Positions 50,281 through 58,478 of a stretch of DNA of 64,000 nucleotides are shown here, piece by piece. This DNA is from DATBLE01 sp036555585 (GTDB lineage Bacteria; Actinomycetota; Thermoleophilia; Gaiellales; Gaiellaceae). The notes beneath the pieces are model-generated. The model saw nothing but the letters and a program-made list of their open reading frames with translations. It made no database searches and had not been told where the DNA came from. The stretch spans positions 62,001 to 126,000 of the forward strand of contig DATBLE010000002.1 of the NCBI GenBank assembly GCA_036555585.1. The letters are read 5' to 3'. A program made the position numbers and the translations under genes. Numbering within the stretch: the stretch's first letter is position 1; the number at the start of each line of letters is the position of its first letter.

Positions 50281-51470
50281 TGCGCCCTTTCCGCCGCTGC
50301 TCGGCCGGCCCGCCGGCCGAAGACACAACACTCCAACAGCGAGTTGCCCATCATCCGGTTGCGGCCGTGCGTGCCGCCGGCGATCTCGCCGCACGCGAAG
50401 AGCCCTTCGAGCGTCGTCTCCCCCTCGGTGTCGATCACCAGGCCGCCGTTCTGGTAGTGGAGGACAGGGTAGGTGAGGATCGGCTCGCCGAGCGGGTCGA
50501 TGCCTGCCGCCCGGTAGCGCCGCAGCATGTACGGCAGCGACACCTCGGCGTCGGCCTCGGGGATGCGGGTGGTGTCGAGCAGCACCGCCGGCCGCCCGTC
50601 GGGCGTCTCCACGCCGTTCCCCTGCTCGACCTCGTCGAAGATCGCCTGCGAGACCGCGTCGCGCGGGCCGAGCGAATCGGTGAACTCGTCGCCGTGCCGG
50701 TTCAGGAGCACCGCGCCGTACGCCCGGGTGGTCTCCGGGATCGAGTAGCCCTGCATGTTCGCCGGCCAGGCGCCGCCGTTCGGGTGGTACTGCAGGGCGT
50801 CCAGGTCACGTGCCTCTGCCCCGAGGCCGAGCGCGATCTCGGTCACCTCGCCCGTCGCGCCCGCGTGGTTGGTGGAGAGCTCGCCGCGAGCCTCGGCCTC
50901 CCGGTAGCACCGGCCGCCTGCCGCCAGGACGACCGCCCCCGCGTCGACCTCGTGCTCGCCCACCCGCGCGTGCCAGCTCGAGCCGCTCGTCGGGCCGAGC
51001 TCGACGAGCGGAGATCGCGGCAGCGTCGTGATCGCGCTGCTCTCGACGGCCTTGCGGAGCGCGGTCGTGATCGCGTGACCGGTCCGGTCTCCGACCTGCA
51101 GCAGGCGCTTGCGAGACGCGCCGCCGCACCTGGCGATGCGGTAGCCGCCGTTCTCGCGGGTGAACTCCACTCCCAGCTCCTCCAGCCAGTGGATCGCGCT
51201 GCGGGCGTCGCCGGTCAGCACCTCGACGAGCCGCCGGTCGGCGGTCTCGTGAGAGCTCTTCCAGACATCCTCGGCATGGAGCTCCGGCGAGTCGTCCTCG
51301 CCGAACGACGCCTGGATTCCGCCCTGGGCCTTGGCCGAGTTGCAGGACTGGAGCGATCCCTTCGTGGCGACCGCGACGCGCGACCCGGCGCGTTCGGCTG
51401 TGACGGCTGCGGCGAGCCCGGAAGCCCCGCTGCCGATCACGAGCACGTCGAAGGAGAGCGGCTCGGCCAC
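50277..51470 (-). CDS. FAD-dependent dehydrogenase, fumarate reductase/L-aspartate oxidase-like flavoprotein
   Basis: A 397-residue flavoprotein. VLVIGSGASGLAAAVTAERAG at the N-terminus binds the FAD ADP moiety. SCNSAKAQGGIQAS, LQYHPNGGAWPANMQG and LFACGEIAGGTHGRNRMMGNSLLECCVFGRRAG are typical of succinate dehydrogenase/fumarate reductase flavoproteins. It lacks the long C-terminal helical domain of SdhA and NadB, so it is a short form. GTG at 51470 follows a TATCTT -10 box by 6 nt. It heads the sulfur operon. Confidence 0.85.
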   Translation of the reverse strand: MAEPLSFDVLVIGSGASGLAAAVTAERAGSRVAVATKGSLQSCNSAKAQGGIQASFGEDDSPELHAEDVWKSSHETADRRLVEVLTGDARSAIHWLEELGVEFTRENGGYRIARCGGASRKRLLQVGDRTGHAITTALRKAVESSAITTLPRSPLVELGPTSGSSWHARVGEHEVDAGAVVLAAGGRCYREAEARGELSTNHAGATGEVTEIALGLGAEARDLDALQYHPNGGAWPANMQGYSIPETTRAYGAVLLNRHGDEFTDSLGPRDAVSQAIFDEVEQGNGVETPDGRPAVLLDTTRIPEADAEVSLPYMLRRYRAAGIDPLGEPILTYPVLHYQNGGLVIDTEGETTLEGLFACGEIAGGTHGRNRMMGNSLLECCVFGRRAGRAAAERAQ

Positions 51471-51476
51471 CGCCAG

Positions 51477-51482
51477 AAGATA
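51477..51482 (-). promoter_or_regulatory. -10 box of the leaderless sulfur-operon promoter
   Basis: TATCTT on the minus strand ends 6 nt before GTG at 51470. The ACTAAT palindrome at 51488-51506 covers the -35 position. Confidence 0.5.
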
Positions 51483-51487
51483 CCAGA

Positions 51488-51506
51488 ACTAATGCCTCGG
51501 ATTAGT
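51488..51506. promoter_or_regulatory. palindromic operator candidate, ACTAAT-N7-ATTAGT
   Basis: The two 6-nt arms are perfect inverted copies 7 nt apart and cover the -35 region of the FAD-dehydrogenase operon. The spacing and AT content stand out in this GC-rich DNA. A repressor for sulfur or redox state is plausible. Confidence 0.55.
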
Positions 51507-51517
51507 GCCGCGAATAC

Positions 51518-52504
51518 CTAGAATGTCGCGTTGCGCGCGTCGGCCGCGATCAGCAGCAGGATGACGATCGCCAGCGCGACCCGGTAGACCGCGAAGATCG
51601 TGTAGTCGTGGCGGCGCACGTACCCGAGCAGCGCCTTGATCGCCACGAGCCCCACGGCCACCGAGGCGAGCGTGCCGACGACGAACGGGCCCGTCGACCC
51701 GGCCGGAAGCGGCTCGAGCACGACGTCCGTCAGCCCCTTGTACACGACTGCCCCGAGGACAACGGGGACGAGGAGCAGGAACGAGAACCGCGCGGCGGCG
51801 TCACGGTCCAGCTTCCAGGCGCGCGCGGCCGTGATCGTGATGCCGGATCGCGACACGCCCGGAAGGAGGGCGAGCACCTGCGCGAGGCCGATCAGGAACC
51901 CGTTCCGGACACCGACGTCCTCCAGGCCCCGCTGCTCCGGAAGGCGGTCGACCAGCCAGAGCAGGACGCCGAAGACTGCGAGCACGATCGCGATCTGCCA
52001 CGGATCGCCGAGGTACTTCTCGATCACCTTCTCGCCCACCGCCCCTGCGATCGCGGCAGGGATCGTCGCGGCGGCAACGGCCCACGCGATCCGCTCGTCG
52101 GCGGTCTCGATGCGGCGTCGCTCGAGCGTGCCGAGCCAGGCGACGACGTAGCGGATGATGTCCCCCCAGAAGTACACGACCACCGCCACCAGGGTGCCGA
52201 GGTGGAGGGCGACGTCGAACGTCTTGTTGAACGAGTCGTGGGTCTCCAGGTAGTGCCAGTTCGCGGCCCAGGGGACGAGGATCAGGTGGCCGGAGGACGA
52301 GATCGGCAGCAGCTCCGTCGCGCCCTGCACGACGCCGAGCACGAGCGCCTGCCAGTCGGAGAGCCGGCCCGGCTTCTCCCCGATCCGCAGTGCGGCCAAC
52401 AGGACCGCGACCGCGAAGACGAGGGTCGCCGTTCCGTAGACGAACCAGTCCGGCCAGCGATCGTCCCGGGTCTCGGGAACGCCGGTGGGGGCGGAGTCGG
52501 CCAA
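51518..52504 (-). CDS. uppP: undecaprenyl-diphosphatase
   Basis: A 328-residue BacA/UppP membrane enzyme with about eight helices and an N-terminal extra helix. The two active-site motifs are intact: GATELLPISSSGHL at about 61-74 and LLPGVSRSGIT near 213. It removes the terminal phosphate from undecaprenyl diphosphate to recycle the lipid carrier used by peptidoglycan and glycan synthesis. TTG at 52504 is the start used. It is divergent from a PAP2 phosphatase gene. Confidence 0.92.
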   Translation of the reverse strand: MADSAPTGVPETRDDRWPDWFVYGTATLVFAVAVLLAALRIGEKPGRLSDWQALVLGVVQGATELLPISSSGHLILVPWAANWHYLETHDSFNKTFDVALHLGTLVAVVVYFWGDIIRYVVAWLGTLERRRIETADERIAWAVAAATIPAAIAGAVGEKVIEKYLGDPWQIAIVLAVFGVLLWLVDRLPEQRGLEDVGVRNGFLIGLAQVLALLPGVSRSGITITAARAWKLDRDAAARFSFLLLVPVVLGAVVYKGLTDVVLEPLPAGSTGPFVVGTLASVAVGLVAIKALLGYVRRHDYTIFAVYRVALAIVILLLIAADARNATF

Positions 52505-52551
52505 GGCGGGCCCGTCACGCTACCCGTCCAGCCGGCGAACGGAAGTGCAGC

Positions 52552-52557
52552 TACTGT
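52552..52557 (+). promoter_or_regulatory. -10 box of a leaderless promoter (PAP2 gene)
   Basis: TACTGT ends 7 nt before the GTG at 52565. Confidence 0.4.
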
Positions 52558-52564
52558 GGGCGCC

Positions 52565-53158
52565 GTGGACTGGTCGATCTTCCACGCCCTGAACGGTCCG
52601 CTCCGGGGCGACGACTCCGCGCAGGACGCGGCCGAGATCTTCAACGCGTGGGGGATCTTCGCGCTGGTCGCGATCGCAGCGGCGACCTGGTTCCTAGCCC
52701 GGCCGGGCGGCTCGCCGAGGTCGAAGCTGGCGGCGGCATCGGCAGGAGCGGCCGCCGTCCTCGCCCTGCTCGCCAACGCGGTGCTGGGCCAGCTCTGGTA
52801 CCACGCGCGCCCGTTCGCGGATCATCCGAAGCAGACGGTCCTGCTCGTCCAGCACGGGGCCGACAACTCGTTCCCGAGCGACCACGCAAGCGTCGCCTTC
52901 GCCGTCGCGTTCGCCGTGCTGATGTTCCACCGCCGCCTCGGCGTGCTGCTGGTCGCGGTCGCGGTCTGCGTCGGCCTCGACCGCATCTTCGTCGGCGTCC
53001 ACTACCCGGTCGACGTCGGCACGAGCGTGCTCGTCGGGCTGGGGGCGGCGCTCGTCGTCACCCTTCCCGGGCGACCGTACGTCGAGTGGCTGGTACGGCT
53101 CGTCAGCCGCCTGACCGATCCGGTCGTGCTCGCCGTGCGCCGCCGCGCCGGTCGGTAG
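52565..53158 (+). CDS. PAP2 superfamily phosphatase
   Basis: A 197-residue membrane protein with five or six helices. The three phosphatase motifs are ARPF near 81, SFPSDHAS near 102 and RIFVGVHYPVD (Arg140, His146, Asp150). It probably dephosphorylates a lipid phosphate or diphosphate such as undecaprenyl diphosphate or phosphatidylglycerophosphate. Lying across from uppP, it is likely part of carrier recycling. Its TAG is directly followed by the convergent stop of the alcohol dehydrogenase. Confidence 0.87.
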   Translation: MDWSIFHALNGPLRGDDSAQDAAEIFNAWGIFALVAIAAATWFLARPGGSPRSKLAAASAGAAAVLALLANAVLGQLWYHARPFADHPKQTVLLVQHGADNSFPSDHASVAFAVAFAVLMFHRRLGVLLVAVAVCVGLDRIFVGVHYPVDVGTSVLVGLGAALVVTLPGRPYVEWLVRLVSRLTDPVVLAVRRRAGR

Positions 53159-54070
53159 CTACCAGACCGAGCGGAACAGCTCCGCGGCCTCGAGCGCGCT
53201 CACCGGCCTCGGGTTCGCCTGCGCGCCCGGCCGCGCCGCGGCCCGGGCACCGAGCTCGTCGAGGTCGCCCTCGGGCACGCCGAAGTCGCGCAACCGCCCA
53301 AAGCCGGCGAGCCGCGAGAGCTCCTCGACGCGCTCCACCGGCACGACGCTCGTCGCCTCGGGGACGACCGGTGCGTTGAAGCGCATGGCGGGCGGCAGGC
53401 AGATCGCGTTCATCGCCCCGTGGGGCAGGCCGTAGGCACCGCCGACGGCCTGCGCCATCGCGTGGGCCAGGTAGAGGCCGTGGGCGGCAAGCGCCCGTCC
53501 GGCGTCGCTCGCGGCGTCGAGCAACCGGGTGCGCGCCTCCAGGTCGCGGCCGTCCTCGAGCACCCTGGGCAGCCACCGGTCGATTCCGGCCGCGCCGCGC
53601 CGGGCCACCTCCAGGTCTCCCGGATACAGGGCCTCGACGCAGTGCGCGAGCGCGTTCAGCGCGGTCCCGCCGCTCTCCGCCCGCGGCAGGTCGAGGCTCA
53701 GCTCGGGGTCGTAGACGATGCCGGCGAGCCTCGCGCCGCCGCCGCCGCCGACCTGACGGCGCTCGGGCGTGCGCACGCCGAAGAAGGCCGTCCACTCGGC
53801 CCCCGAGTAGGTGGTCGGCACCGAGACGAGCGGGAGCGAGGACGCGGCCGACGCGGCCTTCGCAGTGTCGATCGCGCTGCCGCCGCCGACCGCGAGGATC
53901 CCGTCGACGCCGGCGGGAACCGAGATGCGGTCGGAGGGGATCTCGCTCCAGCGTGCCGCCGCCGGGATCTCGAGGCGGTCCCAGCGCGGCCCCGCGACGA
54001 GCAGCGGCCGCTCCGAGCCGACGTCCTCGAGCACGCCCGGCAGCTCCTCGAGCTCCCAGCGGACGATCAC
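53159..54070 (-). CDS. iron-containing alcohol dehydrogenase family protein
   Basis: A 303-residue protein of the Fe-ADH/maleylacetate-reductase group. GGGSAIDTAKA is the NAD-binding loop and PTTYSGAEWT follows. The metal region includes HCVEALY and HGLYLAHAMAQ, then YGLPHGAMNAI. The N-terminus is shorter than in ADH2-type enzymes and fits maleylacetate reductases. GTG at 54070 overlaps the LysR stop as GTGA, so the regulator is cotranscribed upstream. Substrate unknown. Confidence 0.82.
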   Translation of the reverse strand: MIVRWELEELPGVLEDVGSERPLLVAGPRWDRLEIPAAARWSEIPSDRISVPAGVDGILAVGGGSAIDTAKAASAASSLPLVSVPTTYSGAEWTAFFGVRTPERRQVGGGGGARLAGIVYDPELSLDLPRAESGGTALNALAHCVEALYPGDLEVARRGAAGIDRWLPRVLEDGRDLEARTRLLDAASDAGRALAAHGLYLAHAMAQAVGGAYGLPHGAMNAICLPPAMRFNAPVVPEATSVVPVERVEELSRLAGFGRLRDFGVPEGDLDELGARAAARPGAQANPRPVSALEAAELFRSVW

Positions 54071-54960
54071 TCTCGGAGCCTCTCCCGGGCGAACGCGACG
54101 AAGCCCTGCGCCGCGCTCGACCCTGCCCGGCCCGCGGCACGCGCGATGTAGATGTCGCGGGCGAGGTCGAGCCCCCGGACCCGGGCCTCGGCGAGGGTGC
54201 CCGCAGCGAGGTCGGTCTCGACGGCACGGCGCGAGATGAAGCCGACGCCGAAGCCGCCCTGTACCGCGCTGCGCACCGATTCCTGGAGGCCGAGCTCGAG
54301 CGGCACCTCCAGGTCGCGGAGCCGCGTTCCGCTCTTGCGCAGCTCGTCCTCGACCATCTGCCGGACGCCTGCTCCCTGCTGCATCAGGATCAGCGGCCCC
54401 TTCGGCAGCTCGTCGAGCCGGACCGCGCGACCGGCGAAGGGATGGCCCGGCGGACAGGCGAGGATCACCTCGTCCCGGAAGAACGGCTCGAACACGACCG
54501 AGCGATGCCGGCGGGCGGCCCCGACGATCCCCAGCTCGAGCCGCCGGTCGGCGACCCGCTCGACCACCGACTGCGTGTCGGAGACCGAGAGCTCGACGCG
54601 AAGCTCCGGATTCGCCCGCTGGAACTCGCACAGCAGGATCGGGAGCACGATCGCCGCAGGGCCGGTGGAGGCCCCGAGCTCGAGCGTGCCGCGCAAGGGT
54701 GCGCCGGGTCGCGCCAGCTCGTCGAGCAGCTGCTCCTCGACGGCGAGCATGCGCTGCGCGCCGCGGTAGAGACGCAACCCGGCCTCGGTGGGCTCCACCC
54801 GCCTGCCCGAACGGTCGAGGAGCTGCACGCCGAGGCGCTGCTCGAGCGCCCGCACCTGCTGCGAAACCGCCGGCTGCGTCACCCCGAGCCGCGAGGCCGC
54901 GTCGGAGAAGCTCCGCCGCTCGACCACCTCGCAGAACGCCGCCAGCTGACGGGTGTCCAT
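54067..54960 (-). CDS. LysR family transcriptional regulator
   Basis: A 297-residue LTTR. The helix-turn-helix is at about 1-60 (LAAFCEVVERRSFSDAA, then VTQPAVSQQVRALE), followed by a linker helix and a periplasmic-binding-like effector domain. It is transcribed into the alcohol dehydrogenase gene with which it overlaps and may sense a related aromatic or organic acid. A TAAGCT -10 box 6 nt before ATG makes the message leaderless. Confidence 0.9.
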   Translation of the reverse strand: MDTRQLAAFCEVVERRSFSDAASRLGVTQPAVSQQVRALEQRLGVQLLDRSGRRVEPTEAGLRLYRGAQRMLAVEEQLLDELARPGAPLRGTLELGASTGPAAIVLPILLCEFQRANPELRVELSVSDTQSVVERVADRRLELGIVGAARRHRSVVFEPFFRDEVILACPPGHPFAGRAVRLDELPKGPLILMQQGAGVRQMVEDELRKSGTRLRDLEVPLELGLQESVRSAVQGGFGVGFISRRAVETDLAAGTLAEARVRGLDLARDIYIARAAGRAGSSAAQGFVAFARERLRE

Positions 54961-54966
54961 AAGGAG

Positions 54967-54972
54967 AGCTTA
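54967..54972 (-). promoter_or_regulatory. -10 box of a leaderless promoter (LysR gene)
   Basis: TAAGCT on the minus strand ends 6 nt before ATG at 54960. The divergent promoter of the DUF354 gene lies 14 nt away. Confidence 0.45.
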
Positions 54973-54986
54973 TCCAGCGGTGGCGT

Positions 54987-54992
54987 TAGAGT
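54987..54992 (+). promoter_or_regulatory. -10 box (DUF354 gene)
   Basis: TAGAGT ends 10 nt before ATG at 55003, giving a very short leader without a ribosome-binding site. Confidence 0.35.
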
Positions 54993-55002
54993 GGCCGATC
55001 GG

Positions 55003-55995
55003 ATGCGCGTCTGGGTCGACCTGACCAATTCCCCGCACGTGCTCGTCTTCCGGCCGCTGATCCGGCTGCTCCGGGAGCGCGGGCACGAGGTCGAGGTGAC
55101 CGCTCGCGAGTACGCCCAGACGATGCAGCTGCTCGAGCTGCACGGGATCGAGGCGACCGTCGTCGGGCGCCACGGCGGCGCATCGACGCTGGGGAAGGCG
55201 CGGGCTGAGCTCTCCCGCGTGCCGGCGCTGCGGCGCTGGGCGAAGCCGCACCGGTTCGAGCTCGCCCTCGCCCACGGCTCGCACGACCTGACCGTGACCG
55301 CCCGTACGCTCGGGATTCCGAGCGCGACCACCTTCGACTACGAGTTCGCCTGGCTCCAGCACCAGCTCGGCTGCCGGGCGGCCACGCGTGTGGTCGTGCC
55401 CGAGGCGATCCCGCCCGACCGGCTCGCCAGGTACGGCGCGCGACCGCCGAAGCTCCGCCGCTACCTCGGCCTGAAGGAGGAGTACTACCTCGCCGACTTC
55501 GAGCCTTCGCCGGTGGAGATCCCGAACGGGAAGAGGCTCGTCGTGGTCCGCACGCCGCCGGAGGTCTCCCTGTACCACCGGCACGGCAATCCGCTCTTCC
55601 GCGAGGTGCTGGGACGTCTCGGCCGCGACGAGCGCGTGCATGCCGTGGTCTTGCCCCGCACCGACGAGCAGCGCGAGACGATCCGCGCGCTCCGGCTCCC
55701 CTCGCTCGCCGTTCCGGACACGGCCGTCGACGCGCAGAGCCTGATCGCCGCGGCCGCAGCGGTCGTCTCCGCAGGCGGGACGATGAACCGCGAGGCCGTG
55801 GCGCTCGGCACGCCGGTGTACACGACGTTCGGCGGCCGGATCGGCGCGGTGGACGAAGGGCTGATCCGAGATGACCGGCTGGTCCGGCTCCGGCAGGCCG
55901 GCGAGCTCGACCTCGACGTGCTGCCGCCACGCCGCGAGCGGCTACGACGCGACCCGAACGTCCTGCTCGATCTGCTGGTCGACGAGCGCGGCTAG
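55003..55995 (+). CDS. DUF354 domain-containing protein (GT-B-like)
   Basis: A 330-residue protein. The N-terminus MRVWVDLTNSPHVLVFRPLI is the DUF354 signature, and VVSAGGTMNREAVALGTPVYTTFGG near the end resembles the nucleotide-sugar site of MurG-like GT-B enzymes. Members occur in archaeal and bacterial glycan loci, but no activity is established. An in-frame GTG 12 nt before ATG is the alternative start. The last 54 nt overlap the convergent helicase gene. Confidence 0.83.
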   Translation: MRVWVDLTNSPHVLVFRPLIRLLRERGHEVEVTAREYAQTMQLLELHGIEATVVGRHGGASTLGKARAELSRVPALRRWAKPHRFELALAHGSHDLTVTARTLGIPSATTFDYEFAWLQHQLGCRAATRVVVPEAIPPDRLARYGARPPKLRRYLGLKEEYYLADFEPSPVEIPNGKRLVVVRTPPEVSLYHRHGNPLFREVLGRLGRDERVHAVVLPRTDEQRETIRALRLPSLAVPDTAVDAQSLIAAAAAVVSAGGTMNREAVALGTPVYTTFGGRIGAVDEGLIRDDRLVRLRQAGELDLDVLPPRRERLRRDPNVLLDLLVDERG

Positions 55996-57777
55996 CACGT
56001 CCTCGCCGTAGCGCTCCAGCTTCGCCGGACCGACTCCGGGGACGGCGGCGAGCTCCGCGAGGCTCCTCGGCCGTCTGGCAGCGATCTCCGCCAGCGTCGA
56101 GTTGTGGAAGATGAGGTACGCCGGGATCTCCTCCGCGCGAGCGCGGGCGAGGCGCCACGCCTTCAGCTCCTCGAAGCCCGCCGGCCGCTCGGACGGAGTT
56201 GCGGCCGTGGGAGCGAGCTCGCGCAGGAACCGGCTCGGCGCCTTCGTCCACGTGACGCCGAGCCCGTGCTTCGCGCGGGTCACGCCGACGTAGAAGAGAC
56301 GCCGCTCCTCGGCGATCTCCGCCTCGGTCTTCGACTGCCTGTGCGGCAGCTCCTTCTCCTCCACCCGGGGCAGGAGCACCAGCTCGAACTCGAGCCCCTT
56401 CGCGCCGTGGTAGGTGAGCAGGTGCACGCCTCGGCGGGCCTCGCCGTTCCGGCCGAAGCGCCGCTCGAGCTCGGCCCTGAACCCGGCGCCGGTCCCGCCG
56501 AGCTCCTCCGCGAGGCGAACGAGCCGGCCGAGGTCGCCCTGACGCGTCTCCTCGCGCTCGCCGAGCTTCTCGTCGAGCGGACGGTTCGGCAGCCACCCGA
56601 GCTCGAGCGCGATCGCGCGTACCGCTTCGGCCGCAGGCGCTGCCTCGTCGAGCAGCCGCAGCACCCGTCGAGCGGCCTCGCGCGTGAGCAGCGCCGCGCC
56701 CTGGGACGGGATGCCCGCGTCGTGGAGAATCCCCTCGAAGTCGGCGAGCCGGAGGTGCGTCCGGCAGAGGATCGCGATCTCCTCGAGCGGGCAGCTGGCG
56801 GTACGGATGCGCTCGACGAGGAACGCACCCTCAACTTCGACGGTGGCGAACGGCCGCACCTCCGGCTCGGGGCCCTCGGGGAGCGTCGCGCGGAGCGTCT
56901 TCTCCGCGCCGCCGAGCATCGGCACCAGCCGGTTGGCGAGCGCGAGCACCTGCGGCGAGGAGCGGTAGTTCTCCTCGAGCCGGAAGACCTGAGCCCGCTC
57001 CTGGAAGCCCAGCAGGTACGAGGGTGTCGCACCGGTGAAGCCGTAGATCGACTGGTAGTCGTCGCCGACGACGCAGAGGTCGTCGCGGGGACCGAGCCAG
57101 CGCTCGAGCAGCGTCTGCTGGAGCAGGTTGACGTCCTGGTACTCGTCGACGGTGAACGCGAGGTAGCGCTCGCGGAGCTCGGCGACGGCGTGCTCGTCGT
57201 CGAACGTCTCGATCGTGCGCTCGAGCAGGTCCTCGAAGTCCATCAGCCCCTGCTCGCGCTTCAGCTCCTCGTAGCGGCGGTAGATCCGGAGCATCAGATC
57301 GGGCGGGATCGGCGGGGCGTGGTCGCCGAGTGAGTCGACGTAGCGCCCGGGAGGGATTCGCCGGTTGTGCGCCCACTCGATCTCGGTGGCGAGGTCGCCG
57401 GCGGCGCGAAACCGGTACGGCGACGGCAGCGCGCTCATCAGGTTGCGCACGACGAGCGCCTTCGACGGCAGGATCCGCCCGACCGCGTCCGGCCGGAAGT
57501 AGCGGAGCTGCGAGAGCGCCGCCGAATGGAAGGTCGAGGCGCGGACGCCGGTCACGCCGAGCTGCTCCAGCCGGGCTTTCATCTCGCCCGCCGCCTTGTC
57601 GGTGAACGTGACCGCGAGGATCCGCGACGCGCCGAAGGCCCCCGACGACACCTGGTGCGCGATCCGATGCGTGATCGTCGTCGTCTTCCCGGAGCCCGCG
57701 CCCGCGAGGATGCACACGGGCCCGCGGACGGCCTCGACCGCCCGCCGCTGCTCGGCGTTCAGGTCCACCCGCGCCAT
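55942..57777 (-). CDS. UvrD/PcrA-type DNA helicase with C-terminal HRDC domain
   Basis: A 611-residue SF1A helicase. Walker A GAGSGKT is at about 26-32, DEYQD at 211-215 is motif II, GDDYQSIYGF and LEENYRSS follow, and TYHGAKGLEFELV and RRLFYVGVTRAK are motifs V and VI. The last 70 residues form an HRDC domain (LAELAAVPGVGPAKLERYGEDVLAAL). This layout matches mycobacterial UvrD2. It unwinds DNA in repair. Not part of the glycan system. Confidence 0.9.
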   Translation of the reverse strand: MARVDLNAEQRRAVEAVRGPVCILAGAGSGKTTTITHRIAHQVSSGAFGASRILAVTFTDKAAGEMKARLEQLGVTGVRASTFHSAALSQLRYFRPDAVGRILPSKALVVRNLMSALPSPYRFRAAGDLATEIEWAHNRRIPPGRYVDSLGDHAPPIPPDLMLRIYRRYEELKREQGLMDFEDLLERTIETFDDEHAVAELRERYLAFTVDEYQDVNLLQQTLLERWLGPRDDLCVVGDDYQSIYGFTGATPSYLLGFQERAQVFRLEENYRSSPQVLALANRLVPMLGGAEKTLRATLPEGPEPEVRPFATVEVEGAFLVERIRTASCPLEEIAILCRTHLRLADFEGILHDAGIPSQGAALLTREAARRVLRLLDEAAPAAEAVRAIALELGWLPNRPLDEKLGEREETRQGDLGRLVRLAEELGGTGAGFRAELERRFGRNGEARRGVHLLTYHGAKGLEFELVLLPRVEEKELPHRQSKTEAEIAEERRLFYVGVTRAKHGLGVTWTKAPSRFLRELAPTAATPSERPAGFEELKAWRLARARAEEIPAYLIFHNSTLAEIAARRPRSLAELAAVPGVGPAKLERYGEDVLAALVDQQIEQDVRVAS

Positions 57778-57821
57778 GGTACGAGCCGGGTCCGCCGGCT
57801 CTGTCACGGGACCGTGTCGTG

Positions 57822-58478
57822 TCAGTCGCCGATCGCCACCTGCACGCGATGCGGGGACGGCACCACGACCGCCAGCGGCGGGTTGGCGAGCCGGACGGAC
57901 TTGTCGACCTCCTTCGTCCTCGGGTCGAGCCGGATCACCTTCCCGCTCCGCCGGCTCAGCACCCAGACGTACCCGGCGCCGGTGGCGATCGCCGAGGGCT
58001 GGTCGTTCAGGCCGATCGTCTCGATCTTCTCCCCGACGAGCGGAACCCGCGTGATCGAGCCGTTGCCCGCGTTCGCCACCCACGCGGCGCCGAAGCCGAC
58101 GGCGACGGCGACCGGCTCGGTGCCGACGACCTCGTCGCGGAAGACGCGCCCCGACTCGGGGTTCGTCCCGATCAGGCGGTTGCGGTCGCCGTCGACCGTC
58201 CAGACGAGCCCTCCGCCCCTGACCACGCGCGGCGGACGAAGCGCCCGGCCGCGGACGTTCGCCAGCGAGGCCATCGTCCGCGGATCGAGCACGAGCAGCG
58301 AGTTCGGCTGCACGCGCCGCGGCGCGCCGCCCACCACGAACCGGAGGTCGAGCGCGGCCGCGACGATCCCGCCGACGAAGATCAGCGCGAGGAGGATCAC
58401 GAGCCGCTTGCGCGTCAGGCGCGTCGGCTGCCGCGCCAGACCGTTGCCGGCCGAGTTAGCCGACGCGGTCTTCGACAA
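57822..58478 (-). CDS. membrane-anchored beta-propeller-like (YncE/NHL-type) protein
   Basis: A 218-residue protein. A basic N-terminus and one hydrophobic helix (about 25-45) anchor it. Four or five repeats of the type VWTVDGDRNRLIGTNPESG and AAWVANAGNGSITRVPL follow, which are NHL/YncE-like propeller blades. It probably lies outside the membrane. It overlaps the CapD-like gene by 23 nt, so it may scaffold the glycan machinery, but the function is not known. TTG at 58478 is the start. Confidence 0.65.
   Translation of the reverse strand: MSKTASANSAGNGLARQPTRLTRKRLVILLALIFVGGIVAAALDLRFVVGGAPRRVQPNSLLVLDPRTMASLANVRGRALRPPRVVRGGGLVWTVDGDRNRLIGTNPESGRVFRDEVVGTEPVAVAVGFGAAWVANAGNGSITRVPLVGEKIETIGLNDQPSAIATGAGYVWVLSRRSGKVIRLDPRTKEVDKSVRLANPPLAVVVPSPHRVQVAIGD

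Noticed and set aside
45472..51470. A T-box or S-box riboswitch in front of the sulfur operon
   Set aside because: The operon appears to start without a leader (TATCTT 6 nt from GTG), leaving no room for a riboswitch.
50277..51470. Calling the flavoprotein L-aspartate oxidase (NadB) or SdhA
   Set aside because: It is about 400 residues and lacks the C-terminal domain of both, and no quinolinate or Sdh subunit genes are nearby.
53159..54960. The LysR gene as regulator of the sulfur operon (CysB/CysL-like)
   Set aside because: It is coupled by GTGA to an alcohol dehydrogenase gene and separated from the sulfur operon by uppP and PAP2, so that dehydrogenase is the likelier target.
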